Part shown: positions 26,270-37,800 of the stretch, piece by piece | Layout of the letters: every line of letters begins with the position of its first letter | Numbering within the stretch: the stretch's first letter is position 1 | NCBI GenBank assembly: GCA_026075535.2 | Contig: AP026543.1 | Coordinates: 3,472,001-3,536,000 of the forward strand | Direction: 5' to 3' | DNA: 64,000 nucleotides | Source: Tricholoma matsutake | Taxonomy: Eukaryota; Basidiomycota; Agaricomycetes; Agaricales; Tricholomataceae | Made by a program: the position numbers and the translations under genes | Notes under the pieces: model-generated | What the model saw: only the letters and a program-made list of their open reading frames with translations | The model's database searches: none | Told to the model about the DNA's origin: nothing

Positions 26270-27907
26270 AATTCAATATAGGAGAGTGAGAACTTTTGAA
26301 GAATGGATGGCGACAAGAGTTGTAGAGCGTGAAGCCGCCTTTTTATACTTAAGCGTGAAAGAATCCACTAAATTAGAAATTGAGCCAGGTGGCCTCAATA
26401 TTCCGTCTCCGCGGCATCAACGTTCCTTGCACAGGTTTCAGATCCTCGAACTGTCAAACGTCGCATTGCAACAGGTCATCTGTAGACGTTCCATTTCTCT
26501 TTCTGATTTGTTGCACGATAGCAACCTTGTCACAAACTTTTGGAATTCATCCGGAATAGGATCTTGCTATGGCATGCACGTCGATAAGACGCACTTATAA
26601 TTCAATATCAAAACTACTAAATTGTCGTCCGCAGTTCCAAAGCAAGGATGATGCAGCACCACCACACGGAAGTACGAGCCGTATTAATTAGTACTTATCA
26701 GCGCTACTAGTATTTCATGAGGCGCATATTTGGGTATCATGTGTGAGAGCATAGCCATGAGTACGGGGACATCGGAGAGGCCCGGGTGGACACATCGCAT
26801 TTTTAACCCTCAGCGTGTCGCTGCAAGGAAAGTTAAACCGATTCAAAGGAAAGCTAAACGACAAGAGTGACCTTGGAATATCTATTTTTGTAGAAGCTTA
26901 AATGTATATCAAGTGCGTTACATGTCGACTCGGAGATACTTCCAATCGTTACATCGTTTCGAATTTAAATTCTGAACGGCGAGCCCAGGCAATCTGGATT
27001 CGGGCGCACGATGACCATGAAAACTTGCTTCAAACTATGAAAACCGATCGCGACTCTTAAAACTAGCACGTTATGAAAGACACAGCATTAGTAAGTTCGA
27101 ATATTTGCGATGACAGGGCGGGGCATAGCCTTACAGGAACACACTCTCACCAATACACAAAAGTGTTGGATGCCCGTAAGTAATAGGAGGTGCAGATCTC
27201 CTACCGTTGTTAGCTAGTCACAAATTCTTCACTGCTGGAGAGTACAAGATCTTACACGCGACTTACTTCAACGCTCACAGCTCAGGAAAAAATAATGGTT
27301 GGTGATTAAAAGATGATGTATGGCCCACCAATCTACATATTGCTGCTGCGCATTTATCATAGGGGCACGCAACACCGCTCATAAAGTGTGAATGTTCGGA
27401 ACTAATGCAGGTGTTTCCAAATCGCGGGTACTTGCGTCCAGTTAGATGATGAACGTTCCCAATCCAAAAAAGAAGCTTTTGAAAGAGTGTGCCACAAGCC
27501 GAACCCAAGCTCAACCCAGTGACAGTGCAGGCCCGAGGTATTATATGCCAGCACTAGGAGCATCTGCTATGGCTGGCACCTTGGAGTCAAATACCACTTG
27601 GGTCAAATAGCGCTCCGGCATTCACGCCGGAGTCAGGTAAAAAGCGTGCAAAGGTGTATCGAATTGAGGGACATAGCCATGACGTTGACGAGGACATGCG
27701 ACTATGTCGGGATAAGGCTATTATTCGTGGATGTATATTAGTGTGATCCATTTTTACAGCCGTTTTTCATCCTCAGTTGCTGGAATTGGACGCGACGATG
27801 TATAATAGGCTTTTCACATAGCTGCGCAAGACGTCAGTTGTCAAATATTGTACACTGGGCCTGGTACCTTTCTTGAAAATACTCCAAAAATGATAGGAAT
27901 GCTCTGG
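26270..27907. other. Intergenic region left of the nested transposons
   Basis: About 1.6 kb upstream of the stomatin gene, up to the target-site duplication of the MULE-like element. Open frames are short and lack domain patterns (for example 27275-27514 minus). No LTR, inverted repeat or tRNA-like fold is evident. Confidence 0.4.
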
Positions 27908-27917
27908 AATATAGTTA
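27908..27917. repeat. Left 10-bp target-site duplication of MULE-like element
   Basis: AATATAGTTA at 27908-27917 is repeated exactly at 56982-56991. Just inside both copies lies the terminal inverted repeat. Confidence 0.75.
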
Positions 27918-28155
27918 AGGCTCCAACCGTTCTATCTATATAACCGTTTTACACGGTTAAACCGTATATGTTTACGTTGATGTATACCCCCTTGTCACGA
28001 GGTACTACAACTTTAGTACTATTCGAACTATTCCTTTTCCAGCCAAGGTGGGCTAGGATGACTAATTTTTCAGCGGTATGAAAAAGATGCAACCTTTGTG
28101 GGAGGGACATCTCGTTTCCTGCCTTCTGAACTACACAATGGTTGGCCAGCATGTC

Positions 28156-28570
28156 TAGTGAATAGCAGGGGTTACCCGCGGGTAAGTGACGGGTATGGGG
28201 TAATCAGCATGTAGCCTTTGTTTTTGTGATTCTAACGCACTAATTTTTATACCAAATGGTCAAGAATTGGCCTAGATATGCTCATTCTAAATTTTAGCAC
28301 TAGCACAACATCTGATCTCACCCTGCCCAATCTTTCCAAAATATTATCCAAAATCCGAGGTTTTGGAGTTTTGGGGTGACTTTTTGGAAAGATTGGAGCA
28401 GGGTGAGATCAGATATTGTGCTATGGTGCTAAAATTTAGAATGAGCATATCTAGGCCAATTCTTGACCATTTGGTATAAAAATTAGTGCATTAGAATCAC
28501 AAAAACAAAGGCTACATGCTGATTACCACATACCCATCACTTACCCATGGGTAACCCCTGCTATTCACTA
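28156..28570. mobile_element. 415-bp hAT-like foldback element (MITE)
   Basis: Two arms of about 185 bp (28156-28343 and about 28382-28570) are near-perfect inverted copies around a ~40-bp centre. The ends are TAGTGAATAGCAGGGGTTAC and its complement. The element is bounded by the exact 8-bp direct repeat AGCATGTC (28148-28155 and 28571-28578). An 8-bp duplication is the size made by hAT transposases. There is no coding capacity, so it must be moved in trans. It sits in the 5' subterminal part of the MULE-like element. Confidence 0.88.
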
Positions 28571-28578
28571 AGCATGTC

Positions 28579-29183
28579 CAGAGAATTCTCCAAAGAGCAA
28601 CAGAAAAAAACTTGATGTCCTACAAGTTGGACTTCTTATGTGAGTACCACCATTTTACCAGTCAACTAAACAGATCTCCAAGTCTAGTTTAAACTAATGC
28701 AAGAATTGTAGACATGTCACCTGAGTTTGCAAAGCAACCTTTCTTCAGTGCTTCCAATGCAAAAAATTCTGTAAACATGGAACACAATGAGGAATATTTG
28801 TGTGCATTGATTGGGCAGTCTGGACGGTGTGTATCTGACTGATTCTGACATTGTTCATCATCAGCTCAACTTTGTGCATGCACTCAAATCTTCCCCACAT
28901 AGCATGGTGGCAGCTTCCAACTCAGTAGCTGGTGGTCCAAATGCACTGCCCCCATGTGAGATTTCATTAGCATGTGGTGATGACAACACTTAGGGTCCTC
29001 TGCTTTTGCCACACACTTCTTGGCCTTCAAGTTCCACATGTGACACTGATTCTTGACATTGTCGTCCACAATTCAGACAACAATGTTGGGGTTGCTCTGG
29101 CTGTGCAGTTGTGGGGGGGTGGCTGGTGATGCACCAGATATGGTGACAGCCGACCTACCAAGTGCCATGCTTCTAATACTAGT
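28579..29183. other. 5' non-coding part of MULE-like element
   Basis: About 600 bases between the foldback element and the first recognised transposase exon. It may hold the transposase promoter or further 5' exons. A 61-codon minus-strand frame (28884-29069) is Cys/His-rich, but I find no support for it. Confidence 0.35.
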
Positions 29184-29567
29184 ATGGGCCTCAAGATCAT
29201 TGAGATCTACAACTCCAGTGAGGATGAAAAGCCAAGCATCAAAGCTGAGCTTTGTCATGCCAATACTGTGACTCAAACACATGTTGACACCAAGTCCGAG
29301 GATCCTCTTCAAAACCTACCATCAGGTTCTCCCAGCCACCATGACAACTTAAAGGAGCCCCAAAAAGATGCTTCTGGCCAATTTATTGTGACCAGAAAGG
29401 TAAAAGTAGATGCTGTGGAGCATCTTGATGGCATTCCCACTCACTGGCCAATCCCCAAAGTTGAGACTGCATATGTTCTGGACTTCAATAAAGATACAAG
29501 GCTCTCGAAGGATACTGAAACCCTGAAGGGGAAGCCAAAAGGCCTTGATTTATTCCTGAAGGCTGAA

Positions 29568-29626
29568 GTAAGTGATTATCACATCAAGTTGACTTCTAGT
29601 GACTCACTCAGATGTTGTCACCATAG
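29568..29626 (+). other. Intron in MULE-like transposase
   Basis: 59 nt, GTAAGTG...CACCATAG. Removal keeps the frame, joining LFLKAE to DQDSWGKG. It shows the transposase gene used the host's short-intron splicing. Confidence 0.7.
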
Positions 29627-29866
29627 GATCAAGATTCATGGGGAAAAGGGACAAATGGCAGTACATCTCAGGAAGTATTGTTGACACTTCTGGATGGAAT
29701 TCCTGCTCATTGTTCAATCCACCAATGTAATGGGGGCCTCCAATGTGACTAAGGCATGACATGGGTATGGGTAAACCCATGATAATATGGTTATGGGTAT
29801 GGGTCGGAAGTTGCCGTACCCGGGCAATACCGTACCCATTTCCACAGTGTTACGGGTATGATGTGG

Positions 29867-30406
29867 GTATCTTTTGTTCTTGTTTTTTCCTAACAAACTA
29901 ATGTTTTTATTTGACTTTTAGGTTCTAATGGTGCTATAACCAGCCCAAACAATGTCTATCATCGTTTGGGCCCTAGGTATTTTTTTCTATCTTTCATTCT
30001 TGTTTTTTCATAACTAACTAATGTTTTTATTCAACTTTTAGGTTCTAATGGTGCTATAACTGGCCCAAACGACGTCTATCGTCGTTTGGGCCCTAGGTAT
30101 TTTTTTCTGTCTTTGGTTCTTGTTTTTTCCTAACTAACTAATGTTTTTATTTGACTTTTAGGTTCTAATGGTGCTATAACCGGTCCAAACGACGTCTATA
30201 ACCAGCCCAAACGACGTCTATCGTCGTTTGGGCCCTAGGTATTTTTTTCTGTCTTTGGTTCTTGTTTTTTCCTAACTAATTAATGTTTTTATTTGACTTT
30301 TAGGTTCTAATGGTGCTATAACCGGTCCAAACGACGTCTATAACTGGCCCAAACGACGTCTATTGTTGTTTGGGCCCTAGGTATTTTTTCCTGTCTTTTA
30401 TTCTTA
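29867..30406 (+). repeat. Tandem array of four 120-142 bp units
   Basis: Units begin at about 29867, 29977, 30097 and 30239, with a truncated fifth at 30381. Each has a GTATTTTT start, a T-rich stretch with CTAACTAACTAATG, TTTGACTTTTAG, GTTCTAATGGTGCTATAACC, then the dyad CCCAAACGACG/CGTCGTTTGGG closed by CCCTAG. Units three and four carry an extra ~22-bp duplication of the dyad half. Confidence 0.9.
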
Positions 30407-30690
30407 CCACCCCCCCTCGCTCGCAAATGCGAGGTGGGGTCGTTCTCTGTTCGTTTCACTCGGGAGCACCGCCACGTCACCACTACCACCCCCTCTCACT
30501 CGCAAATGCGAGTTGGGGGTGGTTCTTCATCTGTTTCTCTCACAACGGCTGCCAAGTCATGACTACCACCCCCTCTTGCTCACAAACGTGAGGTGGGGGT
30601 GTTTCTTAGTTTGCTAACTCACGATGGCTGGTACATCACCGCTACCACCCCCCCTCGCTCACAATTGCAAGTTGGGGGTGGTTCTTCATT
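30406..30690. repeat. Tandem array of four ~80-bp hairpin units
   Basis: Units start at about 30406, 30485, 30565 and 30644. Each carries ACCACCCCC, then CTCGC-AAAT-GCGAG or a variant, then GGGGGTGG, a strong stem-loop. Compensating changes are seen (CTCGC/GCGAG versus CTTGC-type variants), and the spacers between hairpins are less conserved. Confidence 0.88.
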
Positions 30691-32139
30691 GTATTTAGAT
30701 ATATTTAGAATTATAATGAATTATTAATGTCATACCCATGGGTTTCGACCAAAACCCCCCCGTACCCACAGTAAAACCACACCCATAACCGTAACGGGTA
30801 CGGTGTTCATGGGTACGGGTACGGGTACATGAAATTATACCCAGGGGTTAACTGAGTCACACCCTAGATGTGACATGTTTGATGAAAAACTTCTTGAGGG
30901 TTACAGGCATGAAGATCCTACTGATATGACCAAGACAAAGGAGATTTTTCAAGTGGAGCAGGCTCAAAATGAGGCAGATGGTGCAACCTTAGTGGCTGCA
31001 ACTGAGACATACGACTTATCAGATGTCCATTGTTATCTCCTTTCTCAACTGATATCATATCCAGTTTTTTTCGCATGGTCAAGGGATTGAAGTGTAACAA
31101 AGAGATCTGCTTGGGTGAAGCTGTGCTGAAACCATTAAAAAATGTGGGTAAATGTTATGCAACAGTCAAAGACTAGATATACTGACATCCAGCAGCCCCC
31201 TTCTACCCATGGAAAGAGCCATTTTATTGATTGTGGTGACTGGTGCAGGGCTGAGGAGTGGGAGCATATCTACATGCCAATTCCATCTATGGTCAGTGAG
31301 ACTATCCCCCCGATGCATTTTTAGCCCAGCTGATGAAAAATCAGCCTGTCAACTCCTCAGATTGGTTAATTACAAAGGAAGCTGCTCTACTTTCATTCAT
31401 CCTTGACATGGGAAACAGAAGTTCTGTAGTCAGTAATTCAGTTTTGTTCTTATCAATTACAACACCATTTTTGTTAACGCCACCAAACATTGGACAGAGC
31501 ATACACATTTTTGGCAAGGATATTCAGTAGTCGGGAAATTGATTCTACATGAATGTCTTGCTAAAAAAATTGTTTACACATTGAAGGATTTAAAAGTTCC
31601 CAAGGTTGTTGTGTTATTTCAAGGTTGACATTCTCACCCTCCATGGCCCGAGGAGAAACCAACGCAAGAGGCAAAGAATGACCTTACTCAATGCCTAGCT
31701 GTGTTTGGAATTTTGGGTGCAACAGCAGGAAGACTTGACAATGGTATGTTCTCATAACACAATACTTCAGGTAGTTCAGATTCAAGTTTACATGTAATAG
31801 CACCAACTACTCTCGCATTTCTGGGATCTTCCTTAAGTGCCAAACACAATGCCTTCAGGAACAGGAAGCTTCTGCAGGAGAAGATATGGGAGAAAAAGGA
31901 CAAGAAGGCACCAGCAGGCTATAGCTGGCAAGGTGTGTAACAATATTTCTATCCCTAGCAATTAGGATGGTGATGAGTGAGTAGGAATTGTGGACCAATA
32001 TGAACAAGACCAGAAGCTCCCTCCAGATCAGAGATATTTGTGGCATCTTCAGATGGAGGGAGATATCAAACTAGTGATCATGATGAATCTGACACTTGCT
32101 GCATTATTACACATGGCCCTTTACCTTGTTGGAGATTAT

Positions 32140-32846
32140 TGTTAAGAACTGATCCTTTAGGCCACTTCAGAATCTGACCGGACACTGTGGGTGATGATAG
32201 CGGGAGATTGTCGGGTCGATGCGGATTCTGCAGGAGGGGAAACGGAAAGGACTTGGCTTCAGCTTGTAAGAAGCTGCGCCCTTCACCTCGTCTGGTGTCC
32301 TAATTTCAAGTCGAGGGTTTAGAGGTAGGAGCGGGAAAGTGTGGGTAAATGTGGGGAGGAGTACGGAGGGACTTAGGTTAAGTTCAGATGAGACTAGAAC
32401 TTCAGAGGGAGACTAGAGGTTGAGTCGAATGGAGTTCAGACTCTTAGAGGACAGGGGTTGGAGCAGAAGGAGGTTTTAGATTGGCAGGGTAAAGTCGAGT
32501 CTATGTCGATATACGAACTGAGGAATACAAGGCAAAACTAACTAAGCTTAAATCCTGTAGTCCAGAATAATGCGGAACAGGAACGAAGACTGTGGCAGTG
32601 TCTCAACTGCATAGATAAATTATCTAGTGGGAGCCGCACAGGAATCCATAGTCGAATTTGCAATAGAGACGGCAGCCTTGGGAAGGCAGCTGTGGATGCT
32701 GTACAAGGTGGCCTGGTGCACAGCAGTGTGGGCAGTGCAAGGCAGCCGGGAACAAAATTGGGAGGTGTAGGCAAAAGTCATGTTCGACGTGCGGGAAAGG
32801 GTCGGATGGATGTGGGTTCCGATCGGGCGAGGAACGGTTCTTGACA
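32140..32846 (-). repeat. 3' LTR of gypsy A
   Basis: 707 bp, about 96% identical by eye to the copy at 45312-46018, bounded by the ATTAT duplication on the outside and the polypurine tract on the inside. Confidence 0.93.
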
Positions 32847-32984
32847 GTATTTCCCCCTTAGTGCCGAGCCTATGAGGCACGTGAGGGTTTGAGTCCAAAT
32901 GAGGAAGTTGGTTGAATTTTCTGAATGCAGTAATTGGTTGAAAAAAATTTTCACGTTCTTTCCTTCTCCCATCAACTATCAATT

Positions 32985-33985
32985 ATGTCCCCTCCAGCAG
33001 TATCCGCGCAGATCAAATTGGCCACGATGAGGGCCCAACACGAACAGAGGGAGCGGGCAATGAAGGAGCAGATGGAATGGGAGATGAAGGAGCTGGAGGA
33101 AGTGGCAAGGGAGGAGGAGCGCCGGGCGCAGGAGGTGCAGAAGGCAGCAGAGGAGGCTGCAAAGGCTGAGGAGGTGCGCCAGGCAGAGGCGTGGAAAAAA
33201 GAGGTATCAGCCGCAAGATGAGCGGAGAAGAAGCGGGCGGCTGCGGCCGCAGGTTTGGAGGATGAGGCCGAGGGGAGCAAGTCCCCAAAGAAAAAGAAAG
33301 TCGCCAAGTCAAAGGTGCGAGTGGGGTCAGAGGGGTCAGAGGGTCCAGTGCGGGTGCAGGCTGCGTTGCCTTGCAAAAGGTGCATACTTGTTTCCCTTTT
33401 CAGTCTCTTTTTACTGACAAGTGGCCTAGATGCAAATATCAAAAGATCGCTTGTTTCAAGATGGGTGCGAAGGGACGGGTGTGCAACAACTGCATGCGCA
33501 TCAAACATAAGTGCGAGGAGGTAGTGTGGGAGGGGCAGGAAGCCCCTGCGGCAAAACTGGCAGGAATGATGGGGGCGACCGGGGAAAACCCGGAATTAAT
33601 GCAACAAATGATGAAGTTAATAAGGAAGGGGTTTGCTGAGGTGGCTACTGTGGTGCGGGAGTCGATGGGGGAGATTCGGGACGCTTTGGACCCAGAGTGG
33701 GTGGAGGAAGAAAGTGCCAGGGAGGAGGAGGAGAGCAACAAGGGTGACAAAGAGGTGGAGTGGGCGGTGCGAGAGTCCCGGTGGGAAAGACGTGGGATCC
33801 GAAAATCCGGAGATGACTGGGAGGCCTTCCAGAGATATCTGGAGAAAAGGCGAGCTGATGACAAGGAGGAGAGTGAGGATGAAGAAGAGGGTGAGGAGGG
33901 TGAAGAGAAAGATGAGGGCGGAGATGGAGGCAAAGTTGGGGGAGAGGGAGATGAAGATGGAGAGGGAGAAGCGGTGGTAGTGTAG
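32985..33985 (+). pseudogene. Antisense third gene of gypsy A: coiled-coil, Zn2Cys6, acidic tail
   Basis: Runs opposite to gag-pol, starting 138 bp inside the 3' LTR and ending 86 bp from the pol end. Exon 1 is 32985-33379, the intron 33380-33429 (50 nt, GTGCAT...CTGAC...CCTAG), exon 2 is 33430-33985. Together they make 317 codons including the final stop. Residues ~20-75 are a Glu/Lys/Ala coiled coil. A basic SPKKKKVAK stretch follows, then Cys at 130, 133, 140, 150, 153 and 160 (CX2CX6CX9CX2CX6C), the fungal Zn(II)2Cys6 spacing. The C-terminal ~60 residues are mostly Glu, Asp and Gly. Codon 79 is TGA (33219-33221), a probable CGA to TGA change, so this copy is broken. DNA binding is inferred from the motif. 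Confidence 0.8.
33380..33429 (+). other. Intron inside the Zn2Cys6 codons of the gypsy A antisense gene
   Basis: Splits an AGA Arg codon as AG/A in CKRC. Contains TACTGAC as a branch-point-like sequence and ends CCTAG. The same codon is split in element B at 52742-52789. Confidence 0.78.
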
Positions 33986-34407
33986 GGACCCGGTCGGGTT
34001 CAAAAAAAAATCTTTTTTCAATAAAATTTGTTCTGAGTTTGGACTGAGTGAACAAGTAATGTGAATAGTCTTTAAGCGGGTAATGGTCTGGGTTTCTGCG
34101 GGTAGCGGGTGTGAAAATCCGCAAGGAGTTCTTGGGCATGGTCAAGTTCCATAACAGGTAGCCAGGAAGTCTCTTCGTCGGTTCCCTGGTAACCTTCCCA
34201 TCGGACGAGGTAGAGAATCTTGCAGTGACGTCAGTTGTCGACTTTGGAGTTGAGGACTTCGGCGATCTCATATTTGAGCTCGTCATCGATGGTGATTGGA
34301 GGAGGTGGAGGTTGTACTCGATTTGGAATTGTGTTTGGGGAGTGTTTCTCTAGTTGAGAGACATGGAAAACAGGGTGAATGGCCCGCATGTGATCCGGGA
34401 GCCGCAG

Positions 34408-34794
34408 CACTATCTGCTAGCTAAGACCGTGCAGGTTCTCTCTACAAGAAGGGGGTGGGATCCGTGCTCGTGATGGGGGAATTGATGGTTTTGATGCGAG
34501 GGGTTATTAATAGGTGAGTTTGTTGAGATAGGCCTTTCACACCGAAAACATAGGTGGAATACCTAAGAGAACACAACTGGGGTCCCCTAGGCATATATTT
34601 AGGGTTTATATACTATGTTACACATATTGTACATTGTTGTTACCGATGCACTCGTACATGCACATACATTTTGATGCGTGCAAAATAAAATTCTCACGCT
34701 ATCAAAGTGTAGCGTAATTTGGCGTCATGTAGCATAATTTGACATAATAAAATGAAAATGAAATTTTATTAAGTAATGGGGTGGTTTCCTAACA
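34408..34794 (-). repeat. 3' LTR of gypsy C
   Basis: 387 bp shared with the right copy. Its outer end, next to element A, seems to lack about 15 bases that would complete a CTAACA terminus. Confidence 0.85.
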
Positions 34795-34805
34795 TTACCC
34801 CCCTT

Positions 34806-37800
34806 TTATGCCTCGACTTCCAGGCAAGAAAATATTACGTCTGTCCCCTCTGTGAAATTTTGGTAAGGCCGGAATCTCATCCCCTCATACACCATTCTCG
34901 CAATGTGACATGGAGCATTCGGATTACATTTAAAGAATTGGGCGATCGCGTTACACACTTGCTTACAATTCTCTTCGGGTTCCCACGAATTATTTTTGTC
35001 GGTATAGTTTTTCCACTTTATTAAGAACTCCAATTTGTTCCGTTGAAGACATGAGTCTAGAATTTCTTCAACTATGTATTCTGGAGCACCTTCTACTATT
35101 ATCGGAGGTTGCAGAGTAGTTTGTTGGCCAGGAATAGTGGGTGGGCAGTAAGGGCGTAGGCGGGATACATTAATCTCAGGATCAATCTTGAATGATCGGG
35201 GTAATTTTAGCACTACTGCATTAGGTGAGATCACTTTAGAGATCGCATATGGGCCAACTTGTTTCTCCGTAAGTTTCCTCGAAGGTTGTGGAATATTCAG
35301 GTCCCTGGTACTTAGCCATACCAAGTCACCAACTTTGTACTCTGGAGCGCATGCTCAAGTACAATCCGCATGTCGCATCATGTCATCACGTGCTTTCTTC
35401 AATGCCGCCTCTGCTTCCTTTTGTACCTTTTGCATCTTAGATACAAAGTCTTCTACCGACTGTACTTTGACTTCCCTTCTGGGTTCTACTCCCATGCGAG
35501 GATGATATCCATAATTCGTGAAAAAGGGTGACATACGAGTAGCTGAATGGAATTTGTTATTGTGGGAAAATTTGGCAATTGCCAACCATTTGGGCCAGTC
35601 GGTTTGTCGGTATACGTAGGTACTGCTCCAACTCCTGATTCATTCTCTCTGTCTGCCCATCAGTCTGCGGGTGATATGCCGTAGATAATTTAGTTTGAAT
35701 TCCCAATATGTTGTTTAGTTCTCGCATAAACATGGAAGCAAATTGTGGTCTGCGATCGGAGATAACGGTATCGGGTAACCCATGTAACCGCCATACCTGA
35801 TTTAGATAGAGGCGCGCCAAGCCCAATGATGAGGTTTCTGTAGTAGTAGGAATAATATGGACCTCCTTTGTAAAGCGGTCGCATACTATGAATATTGCAT
35901 CGTACCCTTGAGCCTCGGGTGATCCAGTAATAAAATCCACAGATATATCTCGCCATGGCGCTTTAGGTATAGGGTTCAGCATTAATTTTCCTGCAGGTTT
36001 CTCTGGAAATTTCTTCCCCCTCATGCACGTATCACATCCATCCACATACCCCAACACATACTTCGAAATTCCGGGCCACCAATAATTTCTCATTACTAAT
36101 TCCAACGTCTTCCATCTTCCTGGGTGTCCAGCAATTGGCATATTGTGATGTAACTGGATGATCTCCCTTCGCAAATCCTGATCCTTCAGTACATACACTT
36201 TTCCTTGAAACAACACCAACCCTTGTTCCTCAGCCCATTCATCTCCTTTGATATTTCCTTTCTTTTCTCCCTTCAGAGCTTTCACGGCTTCCACTACTTC
36301 ATCGTCCATTTCCGAACATTGTCTAATTTTAGACAACATTTCCATTTCCGAGCTATCTATTGATAGATGCCCTTGATGCATAGCGCAAATGTGAAAGTAT
36401 TTGGGTTTGAGTAAGGTAACATTTTTATTGTCCTCCTCCACCCCCCTTTTATGATCAATACATCTGGATAATGCATCTGCTTTCCTCATTAAGCTTCCTG
36501 CTTTGTGGACCAAGTGAAAGTTGAAACGCGATAGGAATAGTGCCCAATGTGCTTGCCTGTGATTAAGCTTTTTAGTGGACATGAAGTATTGCAGATTTTG
36601 ATGATCCGTCCAGATCTCAATCTCATGCGTACATCCCTCCAAATAATGCCTCCATGCCTCCAATGCTTGTATTATCCCCAACATCTCTTTGTCATGCACA
36701 TCATAATTCCTCTCCACATCATTCAACCCTTTTGACAAGTATGCACAAGGATGCCATTTGTCATCTTTGCACAGCATTGATAATACCGCTCCAGTAGCAA
36801 AATTGGATGCATCGGATTCCACTCACAAAGGGCATGTGAAATCTACTGGGGCTAATATTGGTCCCTCCACAAACTTCCTCTTCAACTCCTCAAACACTGT
36901 CTGCTGCTGCTCTTCCCACCTCCATACTACTCCCTTTCGCATAAGGTTCTGTAAGGGTGTGGCAATTTTGGAAAAATTGTGCACAAAGCGACGATAATAA
37001 TTTGCGAGTCCCAAGAAGGCTTGAACCTCCTTGACATGGGTGGGCGCAGGCCAATCTGTGACCGCCTGTACCTTGATCGGATCCATTTTGATCCCGTCAG
37101 GGCCGATCAATAATCCTAGGAACTCAATCTCGCTTGCCCCAAACACACACTTCTCTGGTTTCAAAAATAGATCATTCTCCGCCAACCTCCGTAACACCTC
37201 CTGCACTATCGCCTCATGATTTTCTTCATCCTCCATGAATATCAGAATGTCGTCAATAAATATTATTACCACGCCTTTGTCTATTACGTCCTTGAAAATG
37301 TTGTTCATCATATTTTGAAAGGTTGGGGGACTATTAGTCATCCCAAAAAACATGACAAGTGGCTCGAAGGATCCTCGATGCGTGGCAAATGCTGCCTTCC
37401 ACTCATCTCCTTTCTTTATTCGTACATTGTTGTATCCCCATCGTAAATCCAATTTTGTAAAGACCTTGGCTTTTCCCACCTTGTCAATTATTTCTGAGAT
37501 CAACGGCAGGGGGTACACATTCTTCACTGTCCACTCATTCAAATACCTATAATTGGTACACATCCTCTTCCTTTGGTCTTTCTTTGGCATGAAGAATATT
37601 GGTGACATCTGCGGTGATTTCGAAGGTCATATGTATCCTTTGCGCAATTGCTCCTTCAGGAATGCATCCACTTCTTCTTGCCATCGGAGATAACAGATAT
37701 ACCTTCGACTTCTTCGGCACAAACCCTGGCTTCATCTCAATCGCATGATCCCATGGCTTCCGCACTGGCATTTGCTCAGACTCCTTCTTCTGGAACACTG

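Larger units (their letters stand above)
29750..30866. mobile_element. 1.1-kb hAT-like non-autonomous element with internal hairpin arrays
   Basis: Flanked by AATGTGAC (29742-29749) and GATGTGAC (30867-30874), an 8-bp duplication with one mismatch. The ends are TAAGGCATGAC and, inverted, TAGGGTGTGAC. Removing the element with one duplication restores an open transposase frame across the junction (NGGLQCD to MFDEKLLEG), which fixes its borders. Subterminal parts are rich in GGGTA words on both sides. The interior is two tandem arrays and contains no transposase. Confidence 0.78.

Noticed and set aside
28884..29069. Cys/His-rich minus-strand frame in the MULE-like element
   Set aside because: Only 61 codons, irregular Cys/His spacing, and opposite to the transposase; likely chance.
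29867..30690. CRISPR-like regular repeat array
   Set aside because: Units are 80-142 bp with homologous spacers, in a eukaryotic DNA transposon; no cas genes and no short repeat/unique spacer pattern.
33645..34286. 213-codon minus-strand frame across the end of gypsy A
   Set aside because: It is a shifted reading of the chromodomain that runs on into the complement of the antisense zinc-cluster gene; the true pol frame ends at 34072.
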